Notes: generated from the letters alone by a model not told the origin. Positions 1-9,958 are shown, counted from the first letter of the stretch. The stretch: 41,710 nucleotides of DNA from Bacillus sp. T33-2 (GCF_002860205.1 NZ_PGVB01000061.1:1-41710); one strand, 5' to 3'. Made by a program: numbers and translations.

Positions 1-107
1 TGAACTGAGCTTTAATTCTTTTTTGGGTAGCATAGTTTCACCAATTTTCTAAATGTTTTCTATCCCTATGATACCATTTTTACTTCATCATCTAAATCAT
101 GTGGACT

Positions 108-136
108 AAAAAAAGGAAGAGATCCCTCTTCCTTTT
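108..136 (-). terminator. Intrinsic terminator for the DUF2188 gene
   Basis: A perfect 11-bp stem (111-121 with 126-136, loop ATCC) is followed on the minus strand by a run of seven T. It lies downstream of the minus-strand DUF2188 gene, in the right orientation to end its transcript. Confidence 0.7.
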
Positions 137-195
137 AATCACGAAGACATATTAAGACTTTTTCAGCAGTCTCGTGATTTGCCCGCTTTTTTTTT
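137..195 (+). terminator. Possible second terminator, plus strand
   Basis: AATCACGA (137-144) pairs with TCGTGATT (172-179), extended by GAC/GTC past a one-base bulge. A run of nine T follows at 187-195 but is separated from the stem by about seven bases, so activity is uncertain. It could end a plus-strand gene lying left of the window. Confidence 0.35.
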
Positions 196-256
196 CATTG
201 TATTCTTCTTTTATTTACTTTTGGATCTGCTGGCCGCGATTGAAAAGTATAGCAAA

Positions 257-532
257 CTATTGCTCCTGATAGTTGTGCTGTTCCTCAATCTTTCCATCAT
301 CGTCGTGAATGATGGCCATCGTTCCTGCCTCTTCAGCCATTCGTTTAGCCTCTTTAACAGCCTGCGACTTTGAATCCGTGGTATATTCAGGCTTTTCCTC
401 ACCCTCTGCTTTCACAGCCCAGCCTTCCTCGTCATGAGGCACAACATGGAACCTTGCTTCGTCAGTCCCCGCCCGGTCTTTAAAATACTGGTCGCGTTCA
501 TCATGGTTATCCTTACCTTTGTACTGTGGCAT
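257..532 (-). CDS. DUF2188 domain small stress-type protein
   Basis: This is a 91-residue, highly charged, cytoplasmic protein without membrane segments. It has the DUF2188 layout: an N-terminal Asp/Lys/Arg-rich stretch, then HVVPHDEEGWAVKAEG, followed by the region with KSQAVKEAKRMAEEAGTMAIIHDDDGKIEEQ, which is the family's 'write over the two-digit' pattern of alternating strand and helix. The biochemical function of DUF2188 is unknown; in several bacilli such proteins belong to the general stress response. The ATG at 532 is preceded by a strong AAGGAGG ribosome binding site, and a sigma-B-like promoter lies about 40-60 bases upstream, which agrees with a stress role. The gene stands alone, and is closed by the terminator at 108-136. 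Confidence 0.8.
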   Translation of the reverse strand: MPQYKGKDNHDERDQYFKDRAGTDEARFHVVPHDEEGWAVKAEGEEKPEYTTDSKSQAVKEAKRMAEEAGTMAIIHDDDGKIEEQHNYQEQ

Positions 533-567
533 GTGTAAACCTCCTTAGATAAAAAACATATATAACT

Positions 568-592
568 TTACCCGCTTATATAACAGAGAAAC
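568..592 (-). promoter_or_regulatory. Sigma-B-like promoter of the DUF2188 gene
   Basis: Read on the minus strand there is GTTTCT (587-592), a 13-base spacer and GGGTAA (568-573), close to the Bacillus sigma-B consensus GTTTAA-N12-15-GGGTAT. It sits 36 bases upstream of the DUF2188 start codon. Confidence 0.6.
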
Positions 593-776
593 ATAACAGT
601 CAGCTAATGATTTAGTTAATAAATTGAAAATTTTAGGAGATATTACCAAGGAGGCATTAGAGTAAACTAGGCGGTGATTGTTGGGAAATGGGGTTGATTA
701 AGATATATTACAAAGGATGGCTGGGAAAATCCCCCCTGATCAAATACAAGAAGATATTGCAAGGGGATAGCAGGAT

Positions 777-1223
777 GTGGATGTAAAAGAAAAACTAATA
801 TGGAGCATAGCTCTTCCTGGATTCGGTCAATTGCTTAACGGAAAGTATGTAAAAGGAATACTTTTCATCTTGTTGGAAGTAGTCATCAATGTGCAGGCCA
901 ATTTCAACGAGGTCATTTATTTTAGTTTTAACGGGGAGATTGAAAAAGCCATTTCAGCTGCTGACTATCAATGGCTGATGTTTTACCCATGTTTATATTT
1001 TTTTGCAATGTGGGATGCGTTTAAAGATGCAGGCGGGGGGAAAGAGCCTTATGCTTATCTTCCTTTCGTGTTTTCAGCATATTTTGTCACAGTAGGGATT
1101 ATGTTTTCAACAAGAGTAAAACTGTTCGGAATCCTGTTGGGGACGATGTGGTTTCCGATGCTATGTGTTATTCCGGGATTATTAACCGGTTTTTTATTGA
1201 AGCGAATATTAAAAAAGGATTGA
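777..1223 (+). CDS. Small integral membrane protein with a TM2-like PGxGQxxNG start
   Basis: The 148-residue product is hydrophobic, with about four predicted membrane segments near residues 8-40, 64-82, 90-112 and 114-142. The N-terminal stretch PGFGQLLNGKYVKGILF resembles the PGxGQxYNGxxxKG loop seen in TM2-domain and related small membrane proteins; no catalytic motif is visible. The start is GTG at 777, chosen because AAGGGGAT lies about ten bases upstream. It is monocistronic, with a hairpin terminator 35 bases after the stop. Function unknown. Confidence 0.6.
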   Translation: MDVKEKLIWSIALPGFGQLLNGKYVKGILFILLEVVINVQANFNEVIYFSFNGEIEKAISAADYQWLMFYPCLYFFAMWDAFKDAGGGKEPYAYLPFVFSAYFVTVGIMFSTRVKLFGILLGTMWFPMLCVIPGLLTGFLLKRILKKD

Positions 1224-1257
1224 AGAGAGCATCAATCCCCTTTAAACAGACGAAGGT

Positions 1258-1290
1258 AACCTGCAAAGCAAATTTGCAGGTTATTTTAAA
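1258..1290 (+). terminator. Terminator between convergent genes
   Basis: AACCTGCAAA (1258-1267) pairs perfectly with TTTGCAGGTT (1273-1282) around a five-base loop, followed by ATTTTAAA. It separates the membrane protein gene from the convergent P450 gene; the T tract favours the plus strand. Confidence 0.6.
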
Positions 1291-1339
1291 TGTGTTAATA
1301 AATGATTCGCCGCAGTTTTTCTTGGTAATAGAGGGGGCT

Positions 1340-2989
<1,650 letters not shown>

Positions 2990-3529
2990 ATCATAAGCAT
3001 GATTAAGAACAGGGAACGCAGCGTATGAAAGGCTGCTATTACGATCAAGGACCGTTTCGTAGCTGATATTGTAATGATGCCGATAAAAGATGAAACCGGT
3101 GATGTACAGGGATATGTCGTTATGCTGATGGATGTCACTACAAAAGCTGCGGAAGACAAAGAGAAGGAGCAGCTGATTAATGCTCTTTACTAATAATTAC
3201 AATATGGGAAGATACGATTGCTGTACCTTGGATAGGCAAGTTTAATGAGGAACGTGCCGACAAGGTGATCTCTTCTGTATTGAATGAATGTGCATTCAAT
3301 AGCGTAAGATATGTTTTGTTCGACTTAAGCGGTGTTTTTCGAATTTGAAAACGAAACAAAAAATGAGCTTAAAAATTAACTGATTTCCCTTAGATTAATC
3401 GGATCTCAATGTGTCCTTGTTGGCATTAGTCCGAAGTTGGTGATGTTAGCCAGGGAGATAAGGAACAATATTCTTACATTTCCGACTGCCTACGCCGGAC
3501 TGCAGCACATCATAAAATCAGCTCAATAA
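2990..3529 (+). pseudogene. Decayed PAS-STAS (RsbR-like) regulator
   Basis: Three frames together spell the end of a PAS domain and a STAS domain. At about 3036-3190 the frame reads DRFVADIVMMPIKDETGDVQ and on to a GYVVMLMDVTTKAAEDKEKE-type linker, typical of the PAS end of RsbR paralogues. At 3195-3335 another frame gives TIWEDTIAVPWIGKFNEERA and later VRYVLFDLSG, the STAS core. At 3340-3529 a third stretch, broken by an in-frame TAA at about 3378, gives LRLIGSQCVLVGISPKLVML and the STAS C-terminus ending at TAA 3527-3529. At least two frameshifts and stops make this non-functional. RsbR proteins are stressosome scaffolds that act upstream of sigma-B; whether others remain in this genome is not visible here. 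Confidence 0.8.
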
Positions 3530-3553
3530 GAGTTAAACCGCATTCTTCGATGA

Positions 3554-3602
3554 AAACACCACTGTCAGTCGTCTTGGACTATCTAACAGGGGTGTTTTTT
3601 TA
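3554..3602 (+). terminator. Terminator after the decayed STAS gene
   Basis: AAACACCACTGT (3554-3565) pairs with ACAGGGGTGTTT (3586-3597) with one mismatch, followed by a T run. It survives as the terminator of the dead gene and can also shield the convergent tetR-type gene. Confidence 0.7.
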
Positions 3603-3637
3603 TGCCATATTTTTCAGCTATTACTCATAAGGGATGT

Positions 3638-4528
3638 TTATTGATCCTGCTGAAAAAAACGTACAATGAGCCGATTCAGTTCTTTCAGATCCGTTTCTCC
3701 AAAAGGTGTCTGACCTCCATCCAAGGATGACAAAGCACTCTTTATCAAATATTCCCGCGGGTTAGTGGAATGGATGAGTTCATCCTGGATAAAGTCCAAT
3801 AACTCAATATATTTCGCTTGTTCTTCCATATGGTTTAGTGTTTTTTTCATTGATAAAACAGTGTGGTTTAGGTCCTTCTGAAAAGTTTGTCTAGTTTTAT
3901 TGCATTCTGGCAGCCACTTATTCAGGAGGGTTGGTTCCATTAATTGATCACCTGTTTCCGCCACTTCATTAACCATTGATACGACCCGCTCTACACTGTA
4001 ATGGACGACTTTATGGATACTGGCTTTTGAACCATGTGCCAACGTGTAATATTTGAGGTTATGCTGCAAAATGCCCACAAACATGATGGCGCAATCCAAC
4101 AAATACGGTTTCTTCGTTTCACCAAATATGTCTGCAAAACGCTTGGTCAACCAGTGCAGTGTTCGCAATTGTCCTTCTTTGATAAATTGTTTAAGGTCTG
4201 GATCATTTGAGAAAATGACTTCTTCGAAAAGGGAAAATAATTTATTGGCTCTATTAGTCTTCAACTGCAATACCATCTGTTTTACGAAAATTTCAATATT
4301 GGAAGGGTCCTGGCCAATCAGCAGTTCATTCCGGTCTTTTTCCATCCTTTTGTAAATCGTTTTAATAAGTGCGATTAATAGTTCATTTTTAGAGGAAAAA
4401 TAATTATAGAATGTTCCCTTGGAAATTCCGCTGTACTCCAAAATGTCCTGGATGGAAGTGGCTTGAAAGCCTTTGTCGATAAATAGTTGGTGGGCCATTT
4501 CGATAACATGCTGTTTTCTGTCGTTCAT
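3638..4528 (-). CDS. TetR/AcrR-family transcriptional regulator
   Basis: The 296-residue protein starts with a TetR DNA-binding domain: residues 1-55 hold an alpha helix, then the helix-turn-helix ATSIQDILEYSGISKGTFYN and YFSSKNELL. The ligand-binding part is about 100 residues longer than the usual 190-200-residue TetR protein, with a helical C-terminus (residues 200-296) rich in charged residues. It lies divergent to the DHA2 exporter gene, the common arrangement for a repressor of a drug or solute pump, so control of that exporter and of itself is likely (inference). TAAGGTGATG precedes the ATG. The inducer is unknown. Confidence 0.88.
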   Translation of the reverse strand: MNDRKQHVIEMAHQLFIDKGFQATSIQDILEYSGISKGTFYNYFSSKNELLIALIKTIYKRMEKDRNELLIGQDPSNIEIFVKQMVLQLKTNRANKLFSLFEEVIFSNDPDLKQFIKEGQLRTLHWLTKRFADIFGETKKPYLLDCAIMFVGILQHNLKYYTLAHGSKASIHKVVHYSVERVVSMVNEVAETGDQLMEPTLLNKWLPECNKTRQTFQKDLNHTVLSMKKTLNHMEEQAKYIELLDFIQDELIHSTNPREYLIKSALSSLDGGQTPFGETDLKELNRLIVRFFQQDQ

Positions 4529-4641
4529 CTCATCACCTTATTTTAGTTGGACAGTCAGTATAGAAATTATAATACAATATTTAATCCCTTAGCACAAACC
4601 CTGAAAAAAACCGGTTTTTTTTATTGCGCATTTTGTACTGG

Positions 4642-4650
4642 TGGTATAAT
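4642..4650 (+). promoter_or_regulatory. Extended -10 promoter of the exporter gene
   Basis: TGGTATAAT is a perfect extended -10 element 62 bases upstream of the exporter ATG. The -35 region is poor, with TTGCGC at 4624-4629 spaced 15 bases. The 183-base divergent region also contains GGACAGTC near 4550, a possible TetR half site. Confidence 0.5.
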
Positions 4651-4711
4651 ATATTGTCTGTGTGTAACAAGGGTACAAAAAAATGAACTTATCGTATACA
4701 GGAGGAACACA

Positions 4712-6241
4712 ATGGATCATTCGCAACAAAACACAGGGCGTCCGCCATACGGGATTCTTGCAATCCTGATCGTCGGAGCCTTTATCGCGTTTTTAAATAA
4801 TACTTTATTAAACATCGCCCTTCCTTCAATCATGACTGATTTGAAGGTAAAGCCGGCAATTGTTCAATGGCTTACCACAGGGTTTATGCTTGTCAACGGG
4901 ATTTTGATTCCGACTACAGCTTTCTTAATCCAAAAGTATTCCGTACGCCATCTGTTCCTTTCAGCCATGGCGTTATTTACGTTAGGAACGATCCTCTCAG
5001 GCAGCGCAGATACGTTTTCTGTATTGCTGGTTGGGCGGATGATACAGGCTTCAGGAACGGCAATCATGATGCCATTGTTGATGAATGTGATGCTGACAAG
5101 CTTTCCAATTGAAAAACGGGGCACAGCAATGGGCGTTTTCGGGTTAGTCCTGATGTTTGCGCCGGCAATTGGCCCTACTTTGTCAGGCTGGATCATTGAA
5201 CATTATGACTGGAGAATGCTTTTCCACTTTATCACACCAATAGCAGCTGCTATCCTTCTGATAGGCTTTTTCTTGCTCAAAGATAAAAAAGAAAAGGTGG
5301 ACATCCGCCTTGATTTATTCTCGCTTTTATTATCCAGTGCAGGGTTTGGCGGGTTATTATACGGGTTCAGTTCCGCAGGGTCTGAAGGCTGGGATGACCC
5401 GGAAGTGTACACTACACTGATTATAGGTGTCATTGCATTGGTTTGGTTTATTTTGCGCCAGCTGAGGCAGGATAGGCCAATGCTTAATTTTCGGATCTTT
5501 AAATACCCTATGTTCGCCTTATCGTCGGCCATTTCCATGGTTGTGATAATGGCAATGTTCTCGGGCATGCTGCTGACTCCGATCTATGTCCAATCGATAC
5601 GGGGGATTTCGCCATTTGATGCGGGTCTGATGATGCTGCCGGGTGCAATTGTGATGGCCTTTATGTCACCGATCACAGGAAGACTGTTCGATAAATTTGG
5701 CGGACGGGCGCTGGCAATCATTGGTTTGGCTATCACAGTTATCACAAGTTATTATTTTAGCGAACTGACACTTGAGACTACATACACACAGTTGATTATT
5801 TTATATACTGTCCGTATGTTTGGCATGTCTATGGTAAATATGCCGGTTACTACAAATGGATTAAATCAGTTGCCGGCACAGTATTATCCGCACGGCACAG
5901 CAATGAACAATACACTTCAACAGGTCTCCGGGGCAATTGGCACGGCCTTGCTGGTCACAATTATGTCTATACGGACAGAGACACATATCCAGGAACTCAC
6001 CGAAGATGCCATGAAGAATGCTGCAGGCGCACCGCCAACAGAAGCTGCCATGGTTGAGATGCAGCAGCAAATCGTCATGAAAGCAACTTTGGAAGGCATA
6101 AATGACGCATTTTTTGTCACTGTTTTCATTGCTGGTTTAGCGCTTGTCCTGTCTTTCTTTATCAAAAGGGCAAAGCAGGCGGAAGACATTATCGGAAAAC
6201 CCTCTGCCCAAAATCCATCTCAAAAGTTGGCAGAGAAATAA
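4712..6241 (+). CDS. DHA2-family (EmrB/QacA type) MFS exporter
   Basis: A 14-segment major facilitator permease of 509 residues that should export drugs or other small molecules by proton antiport through the cytoplasmic membrane. Segment 1 carries FIAFLNNTLLNIALPSI, close to the DHA2 motif (D/N)xTIVNVALP; the acidic residue usually seen before the T is Asn here. LVGRMIQASGTAIMMPLLMN and the segment-5 GPTLSGWI (antiporter motif C type, residues about 155-162) follow. I chose the ATG at 4712 because GGAGG lies 8 bases upstream; the open frame extends 55 codons further up across the promoter and is not real there. Partner regulator is the divergent TetR gene. Related to B. subtilis LmrB/MdtP, but which substrate is used cannot be told. 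Confidence 0.88.
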   Translation: MDHSQQNTGRPPYGILAILIVGAFIAFLNNTLLNIALPSIMTDLKVKPAIVQWLTTGFMLVNGILIPTTAFLIQKYSVRHLFLSAMALFTLGTILSGSADTFSVLLVGRMIQASGTAIMMPLLMNVMLTSFPIEKRGTAMGVFGLVLMFAPAIGPTLSGWIIEHYDWRMLFHFITPIAAAILLIGFFLLKDKKEKVDIRLDLFSLLLSSAGFGGLLYGFSSAGSEGWDDPEVYTTLIIGVIALVWFILRQLRQDRPMLNFRIFKYPMFALSSAISMVVIMAMFSGMLLTPIYVQSIRGISPFDAGLMMLPGAIVMAFMSPITGRLFDKFGGRALAIIGLAITVITSYYFSELTLETTYTQLIILYTVRMFGMSMVNMPVTTNGLNQLPAQYYPHGTAMNNTLQQVSGAIGTALLVTIMSIRTETHIQELTEDAMKNAAGAPPTEAAMVEMQQQIVMKATLEGINDAFFVTVFIAGLALVLSFFIKRAKQAEDIIGKPSAQNPSQKLAEK

Positions 6242-6279
6242 GCTCGATCGTTTAGCAAGACAAGTGTATGAGGTGAAAA

Positions 6280-6314
6280 AAGCTGCTCGCAAGATTGAGC
6301 AGCTTATTTTCTTA
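6280..6314 (+). terminator. Terminator of the exporter gene
   Basis: AAGCTGCTC (6280-6288) pairs perfectly with GAGCAGCTT (6297-6305), followed by ATTTTCTT. Confidence 0.75.
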
Positions 6315-6331
6315 TGAAAGATGTGTAAAAT

Positions 6332-6943
6332 ATGAAGGAACAGTATTTTGATAAATTGCTGAATATAAGTACCGGTGGAGATCAACAGGGTTTCAATAAG
6401 TCCTATCATTATCATCGCTATGAACCAACGCCGTTCAGTGCATTAGAAGAATTATTCAAACATTATGAAATCAATCGCAACGACTGTCTTGTGGACTTTG
6501 GAAGCGGCAAAGGAAGGCTTGCGTTTTATACCCATTATTTCTTTGATGCTACTGTAACAGGCATTGAAATGAATGATCTTTTTTACCATGATGCGGTTGA
6601 AAATCTAACCCGTTACATAAAAAAACGCAAAAACGCCAAAAGCCAAATCCATTTCCATCACTGCCTTGCGGAAGAGTATGATATTGATTCCGCCGATAAC
6701 CGGTTTTATTTTTTCAACCCGTTTTCCATCCAGGTTTTTATGAAAGTTGTAAAAAATATATTGATTTCAGTGGAAAAATCAGAGAGGAATGTTGACCTCA
6801 TTTTATATTTTCCTTCAGAGGATTATATCTATTTTCTGGAAAATAGCACACCTTTTGAACTGATGAGAGAAGTAAAACTGCCGGTTTTATCTAAAGACTA
6901 TGCCAACGAGAGATTTTTAATATATCGGCTTTTATATGCTTAA
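6332..6943 (+). CDS. Class I SAM-dependent methyltransferase
   Basis: A 203-residue cytoplasmic protein with a Rossmann methyltransferase fold. Motif I is LVDFGSGKGRL (residues 53-63) and the acidic ribose-binding residue is Glu79 in VTGIEM. FYFFNPFS near residue 127 takes the place of the motif IV loop (usual D/N-P-P-[FY]). No domain identifies the substrate. The ribosome binding site is weak (GAAAG about 13 bases before the ATG), and the start falls only 18 bases after the preceding terminator, so the promoter must overlap it or the exporter transcript must read through. Confidence 0.72.
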   Translation: MKEQYFDKLLNISTGGDQQGFNKSYHYHRYEPTPFSALEELFKHYEINRNDCLVDFGSGKGRLAFYTHYFFDATVTGIEMNDLFYHDAVENLTRYIKKRKNAKSQIHFHHCLAEEYDIDSADNRFYFFNPFSIQVFMKVVKNILISVEKSERNVDLILYFPSEDYIYFLENSTPFELMREVKLPVLSKDYANERFLIYRLLYA

Positions 6944-6966
6944 TGGTTCCAATACCAACAATGGAA

Positions 6967-6985
6967 TTCAGAATTTACTTCTGAA
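6967..6985. other. Small inverted repeat after the methyltransferase gene
   Basis: TTCAGAA and TTCTGAA form a perfect 7-bp inverted repeat around TTTAC, directly before TATAAT at 6989-6994. It could be an operator for the downstream small gene or a weak transcript end; there is no T tract. Confidence 0.3.
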
Positions 6986-7040
6986 ATCTATAATATTTCA
7001 CCAATATTAGGGAATTCTATGAACAAGGGAGGTGATTGAG

Positions 7041-7181
7041 ATGAAGGACGAAAAAAGTAAAATAAAATATGATGCGGATGGGAATATCTTATCACCAGCA
7101 TCAGATCCAAAAGAGCCACCAGCATATCTGGACTCAAAAAAAGGGATATTGGAAGAGAAGAACCCTGACGATTTTGAATGA
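7041..7181 (+). CDS. Small acidic hypothetical protein (46 aa)
   Basis: ATG 7041 follows GGGAGGTGATTGAG, a very strong ribosome binding site, and the frame runs 46 codons to TGA. The product is rich in Lys, Asp and Glu with a central SPASDPKEPPAYLD stretch, has no hydrophobic core, and looks like a short unfolded or spore/stress-type polypeptide. I do not recognise a family. A perfect terminator follows. Confidence 0.6.
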   Translation: MKDEKSKIKYDADGNILSPASDPKEPPAYLDSKKGILEEKNPDDFE

Positions 7182-7243
7182 AGCAGACAAATTAAGCCTT
7201 ACATAAGTCTGCAAACAGCATAAAATATACCTTGACACATACA

Positions 7244-7269
7244 GAAGGCGGATAAGCCTTCTTTTTTTT
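7244..7269 (+). terminator. Terminator
   Basis: GAAGGC (7244-7249) and GCCTTC (7256-7261) enclose a six-base loop and are followed by eight T. Confidence 0.8.
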
Positions 7270-7297
7270 ACAGAAAAAACAGAAAGGAATCAAAAAT

Positions 7298-7510
7298 ATG
7301 GGCGAACACTTTTTTCAATTCTTTATCGATGGAGCAGTTGTCAAAGTTTCCACAGCTGATGAAATAAAAAAGCAATACCCGGACTGGGCAGGAGAATATA
7401 TGATTGGCGACCTGATGGAAATCGACGGGGAAGAGAGGCATGTAACGGAGGTCCACGAACAATTTGCACGCCATGAAGATGATCACTTTACACGAGTGGT
7501 ACTAAGTTGA
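7298..7510 (+). CDS. Small hypothetical protein (70 aa)
   Basis: ATG 7298 is preceded by AGAAAGGA ten bases upstream. The 70-residue, His- and acid-rich protein has no signal peptide or membrane segment; the FFQFFIDGAVVKVSTADEIK start looks like a small beta-alpha fold. I do not recognise a family. The palindromic repeat array A starts about 55 bases after its stop codon. Confidence 0.55.
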   Translation: MGEHFFQFFIDGAVVKVSTADEIKKQYPDWAGEYMIGDLMEIDGEERHVTEVHEQFARHEDDHFTRVVLS

Positions 7511-7566
7511 GCAGACCGTGAATCTCTTTAAATCCTTCAGACCGAGCAAAATAGATATGGATGGGG

Positions 7567-7745
7567 CTAAATCGATCCTGTGATGTGGGTTTATAAGACA
7601 AAGGGATGTGCGCTGGCCGGGAAAGTGTCCTTCAGAAACGTTCTGATGGACAAAATCCGGCCAATCGGCCGGAGAAATGTCCATCATATGGGCTCTAATG
7701 GACAAAACCGAACCAGCTGGACTGGGAAATGTCCATCATGGCCTT
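7567..7745 (-). repeat. Array A: tandem 52-bp palindromic repeats
   Basis: Two clear units (7619-7670, 7671-7722), a partial third (7723-7745) and a degenerate leading unit (7567-7618) repeat with an exact 52-base period. Unit 1 contains TGTCCTTCAGAA and TTCTGATGGACA around a three- to four-base centre, an 11-of-12 inverted repeat. A second perfect hairpin, TCCGGCC/GGCCGGA, links units 1 and 2. Read on the minus strand, the units give TTTTGTCCATCAGAA, matching TTTTGTCCAATAGAA of array B, so array A is the same family in opposite orientation. No protein is encoded. Confidence 0.8.
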
Positions 7746-7946
7746 TAGAGATAAATTTTATATGTAGTAGAAGCATAACAAGAAGGTTAAAAATTAGTCC
7801 TGATTTCGCATTGAATTAAATTACCCAATTAGTATAAAACCGCACGTCCGGCCAGCCGACTGTTCTTCGGGGGCCTTTTTTTAGTCCACGGAATAAGCAG
7901 CACCTGCTTTAAATTATCACATAATTGTAACAAATTCACAAACAAA

Positions 7947-7961
7947 TGAAATTCGTTCTCA
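7947..7961 (+). promoter_or_regulatory. Possible degenerate second Fur box
   Basis: TGAAATTCGTTCTCA fits the 7-1-7 Fur layout with four mismatches to TGATAATNATTATCA. It lies just upstream of the -35 element of the siderophore operon. Confidence 0.3.
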
Positions 7962-7969
7962 ATTATTCA

Positions 7970-7998
7970 TTGACAATATGAAAATACCTCTCTATTAT
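7970..7998 (+). promoter_or_regulatory. Sigma-A promoter of the siderophore operon
   Basis: TTGACA (7970-7975) and TATTAT (7993-7998) are separated by exactly 17 bases. The predicted start, near 8005, falls just before the Fur box. Confidence 0.8.
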
Positions 7999-8014
7999 TG
8001 AGATATAAACAAGT

Positions 8015-8029
8015 TGATAATGATTATCA
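8015..8029 (+). promoter_or_regulatory. Fur box
   Basis: TGATAATGATTATCA is a perfect 7-1-7 match to the Bacillus Fur box. It sits about 10-25 bases after the predicted transcription start, where bound Fur would block the promoter when iron is plentiful. Confidence 0.92.
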
Positions 8030-8064
8030 TTGTTAGTTCGATTTAGAGAAGTTGAGGATGCCAC

Positions 8065-9015
8065 ATGAAGAAACGTTACTTACTTATAGCGCTGCTAGTA
8101 CTTTCTATACTTTCACTCTTTGTTGGAGCAAGCAGCATAACACCAATGGAACTTTTCGATTTTCAATCGGAGCAGACAGAGATTTTCCTGATCAGCCGGA
8201 TTCCAAGGTTAATTGCCATTCTTCTCGCTGGAGCAGGGATGAGCATAGCCGGACTGATCATGCAGCAGCTGAGCCGAAACAAATTTGTTTCTCCGACCAC
8301 GGCCGGAACATTGGATGCCACGCGCCTTGGGATTTTAGTTTCAATGCTTTTTTTCGCTAATGCTTCCATGCTTGAAAAAATGGCGATCGCTTTTGCCTTT
8401 GCGCTTGCTGGTACGTTTCTGTTTATGCAAATCCTCGACAGGATCAAGTTCAAGGATGCGATTTTCATTCCGCTTGTAGGCCTGATGTTCGGGAATATTC
8501 TTTCTTCAGTCGCAACATTTTTTGCTTATCGCGCGGATGTGATCCAAAATATGTCCGCCTGGCTGCAGGGAGATTTCTCGATGGTTATGAAAGGCCGGTA
8601 TGAACTGCTTTACATAAGCATTCCTGTAATATTGTTAGCCTATTTGTTTGCGAACCGTTTTACGGTTGCAGGAATGGGGGAGGATTTTTCGAAAAATCTT
8701 GGGCTTGCGTACAAACGTGTGGTGAATATCGGGCTGATTCTTGTAGCTCTAATAACAGCGACAGTCGTGCTCACGGTAGGCATGATCCCCTTTTTGGGAT
8801 TGATCATCCCTAATATCATTTCGATTTTCAAAGGTGACCACCTTAGAAAGACATTGCCGCACACAGCACTGCTTGGAGCTAACTTCTTGTTGGTTACTGA
8901 CATTTTGGGCCGGGTCCTCATTTACCCATATGAGATTTCGATTTCCCTGATGGTAGGCGTGATTGGAAGCGGCATCTTCCTGTATCTGCTGTTCAGGAGG
9001 AAGGCCTATGCGTAA
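8065..9015 (+). CDS. yclN: Siderophore ABC transporter permease (YclN-like)
   Basis: One of two FecCD-type membrane subunits that carry a ferric siderophore across the membrane. The 316 residues form about nine membrane helices; IPRLIAILLAGAGMSIAGLIMQQLSRNKFVSPTTAGT (about residues 43-80, given in part) and GMIPFLGLIIPNI near 240 are the family signatures, the latter being next to the ATPase-coupling loop. The sequence pattern follows B. subtilis YclN of the petrobactin importer YclNOPQ, so a catecholate/petrobactin-type ligand is likely (inference). GAGG precedes the ATG. First gene of the Fur-controlled operon; its last 8 bases overlap the next gene. Confidence 0.9.
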   Translation: MKKRYLLIALLVLSILSLFVGASSITPMELFDFQSEQTEIFLISRIPRLIAILLAGAGMSIAGLIMQQLSRNKFVSPTTAGTLDATRLGILVSMLFFANASMLEKMAIAFAFALAGTFLFMQILDRIKFKDAIFIPLVGLMFGNILSSVATFFAYRADVIQNMSAWLQGDFSMVMKGRYELLYISIPVILLAYLFANRFTVAGMGEDFSKNLGLAYKRVVNIGLILVALITATVVLTVGMIPFLGLIIPNIISIFKGDHLRKTLPHTALLGANFLLVTDILGRVLIYPYEISISLMVGVIGSGIFLYLLFRRKAYA

Positions 9016-9958
9016 TTCATTCAAAATAATGCTACTCATGGTAGTGGCAGCCGGTATCTGCGGCATTTATTTATTTCACGATTTAAACGGAAGTTTTGAT
9101 TATGCCTTGCCTAAACGGGCCATGAAAGTAGCTGCAATGATACTGACGGCTCTTTCGATTGCATACTCAACAGTGGTGTTCCAAACGATCACCCATAACA
9201 GGATTTTGACCCCCAGCATTATCGGGTTGGATTCTCTTTATATGCTATTGCAAACTTTCATCATTTTTTTCCTTGGCTCTAGCCACCTCACTGTGGTGAA
9301 TAAGCAATTGAACTTTGCAATATCTGTAGCTACAATGGTTGTATTTGCTTTTCTTCTGTACAATCTGCTCTTTAAAAAAGGCAATCAGCCGGTATATTTC
9401 CTGCTTCTTGTAGGAATCATCGTCGGAACCTTTTTCTCAAGCATTTCAACCTTCTTGCAGGTGCTTATTGATCCAAATGAGTTCCAGATTGTGCAGGATA
9501 GAATGTTCGCAAGCTTCAATAATATTAATTCTGATTTAGTATGGCTGGCTGTGGGATTGGTTGCACTGCTGATCGCTTATGCATGGCGTTACACATCCTA
9601 TCTCGACGTTTTATCACTGGGGCGTGACAATGCCATCAATCTTGGCGTTCCATATGATTCCATTATCAAAAAAATGCTTGTATTGGTCGCAGTGTTTATC
9701 TCGATTTCTACCGCATTGGTGGGTCCTGTCACCTTTTTCGGATTAATTGTTGCAAACCTGGCGTATCAGACTTTTCGAACATACAAACATAGCATTCTGA
9801 TAAGTGGTGCCGTTGTTATAAGTGTCATTGGGCTTGTAGGAGGCCAATGGATGGTGGAAAGGGTGTTCACCTTTTCGACTACGCTTAGTGTCATCATCAA
9901 TTTCGTCGGTGGTGTTTACTTCATTTATTTGCTGTTGAAGGAGAGTAGGTCAACATGA
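9008..9958 (+). CDS. yclO: Siderophore ABC transporter permease (YclO-like)
   Basis: The second FecCD-family permease, 316 residues with about nine helices, pairs with YclN to form the channel. RILTPSIIGLDSLYMLLQ near residue 67 and GPVTFFGLIVANLAYQ near 252 are the family signatures. I place the start at ATG 9008 because AGGAGG lies 7 bases upstream inside the yclN end; the frame is open 15 codons further but without a site. The gene overlaps yclN by 8 bases and yclP by 4, which points to translational coupling. Confidence 0.9.
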   Translation: MRNSFKIMLLMVVAAGICGIYLFHDLNGSFDYALPKRAMKVAAMILTALSIAYSTVVFQTITHNRILTPSIIGLDSLYMLLQTFIIFFLGSSHLTVVNKQLNFAISVATMVVFAFLLYNLLFKKGNQPVYFLLLVGIIVGTFFSSISTFLQVLIDPNEFQIVQDRMFASFNNINSDLVWLAVGLVALLIAYAWRYTSYLDVLSLGRDNAINLGVPYDSIIKKMLVLVAVFISISTALVGPVTFFGLIVANLAYQTFRTYKHSILISGAVVISVIGLVGGQWMVERVFTFSTTLSVIINFVGGVYFIYLLLKESRST

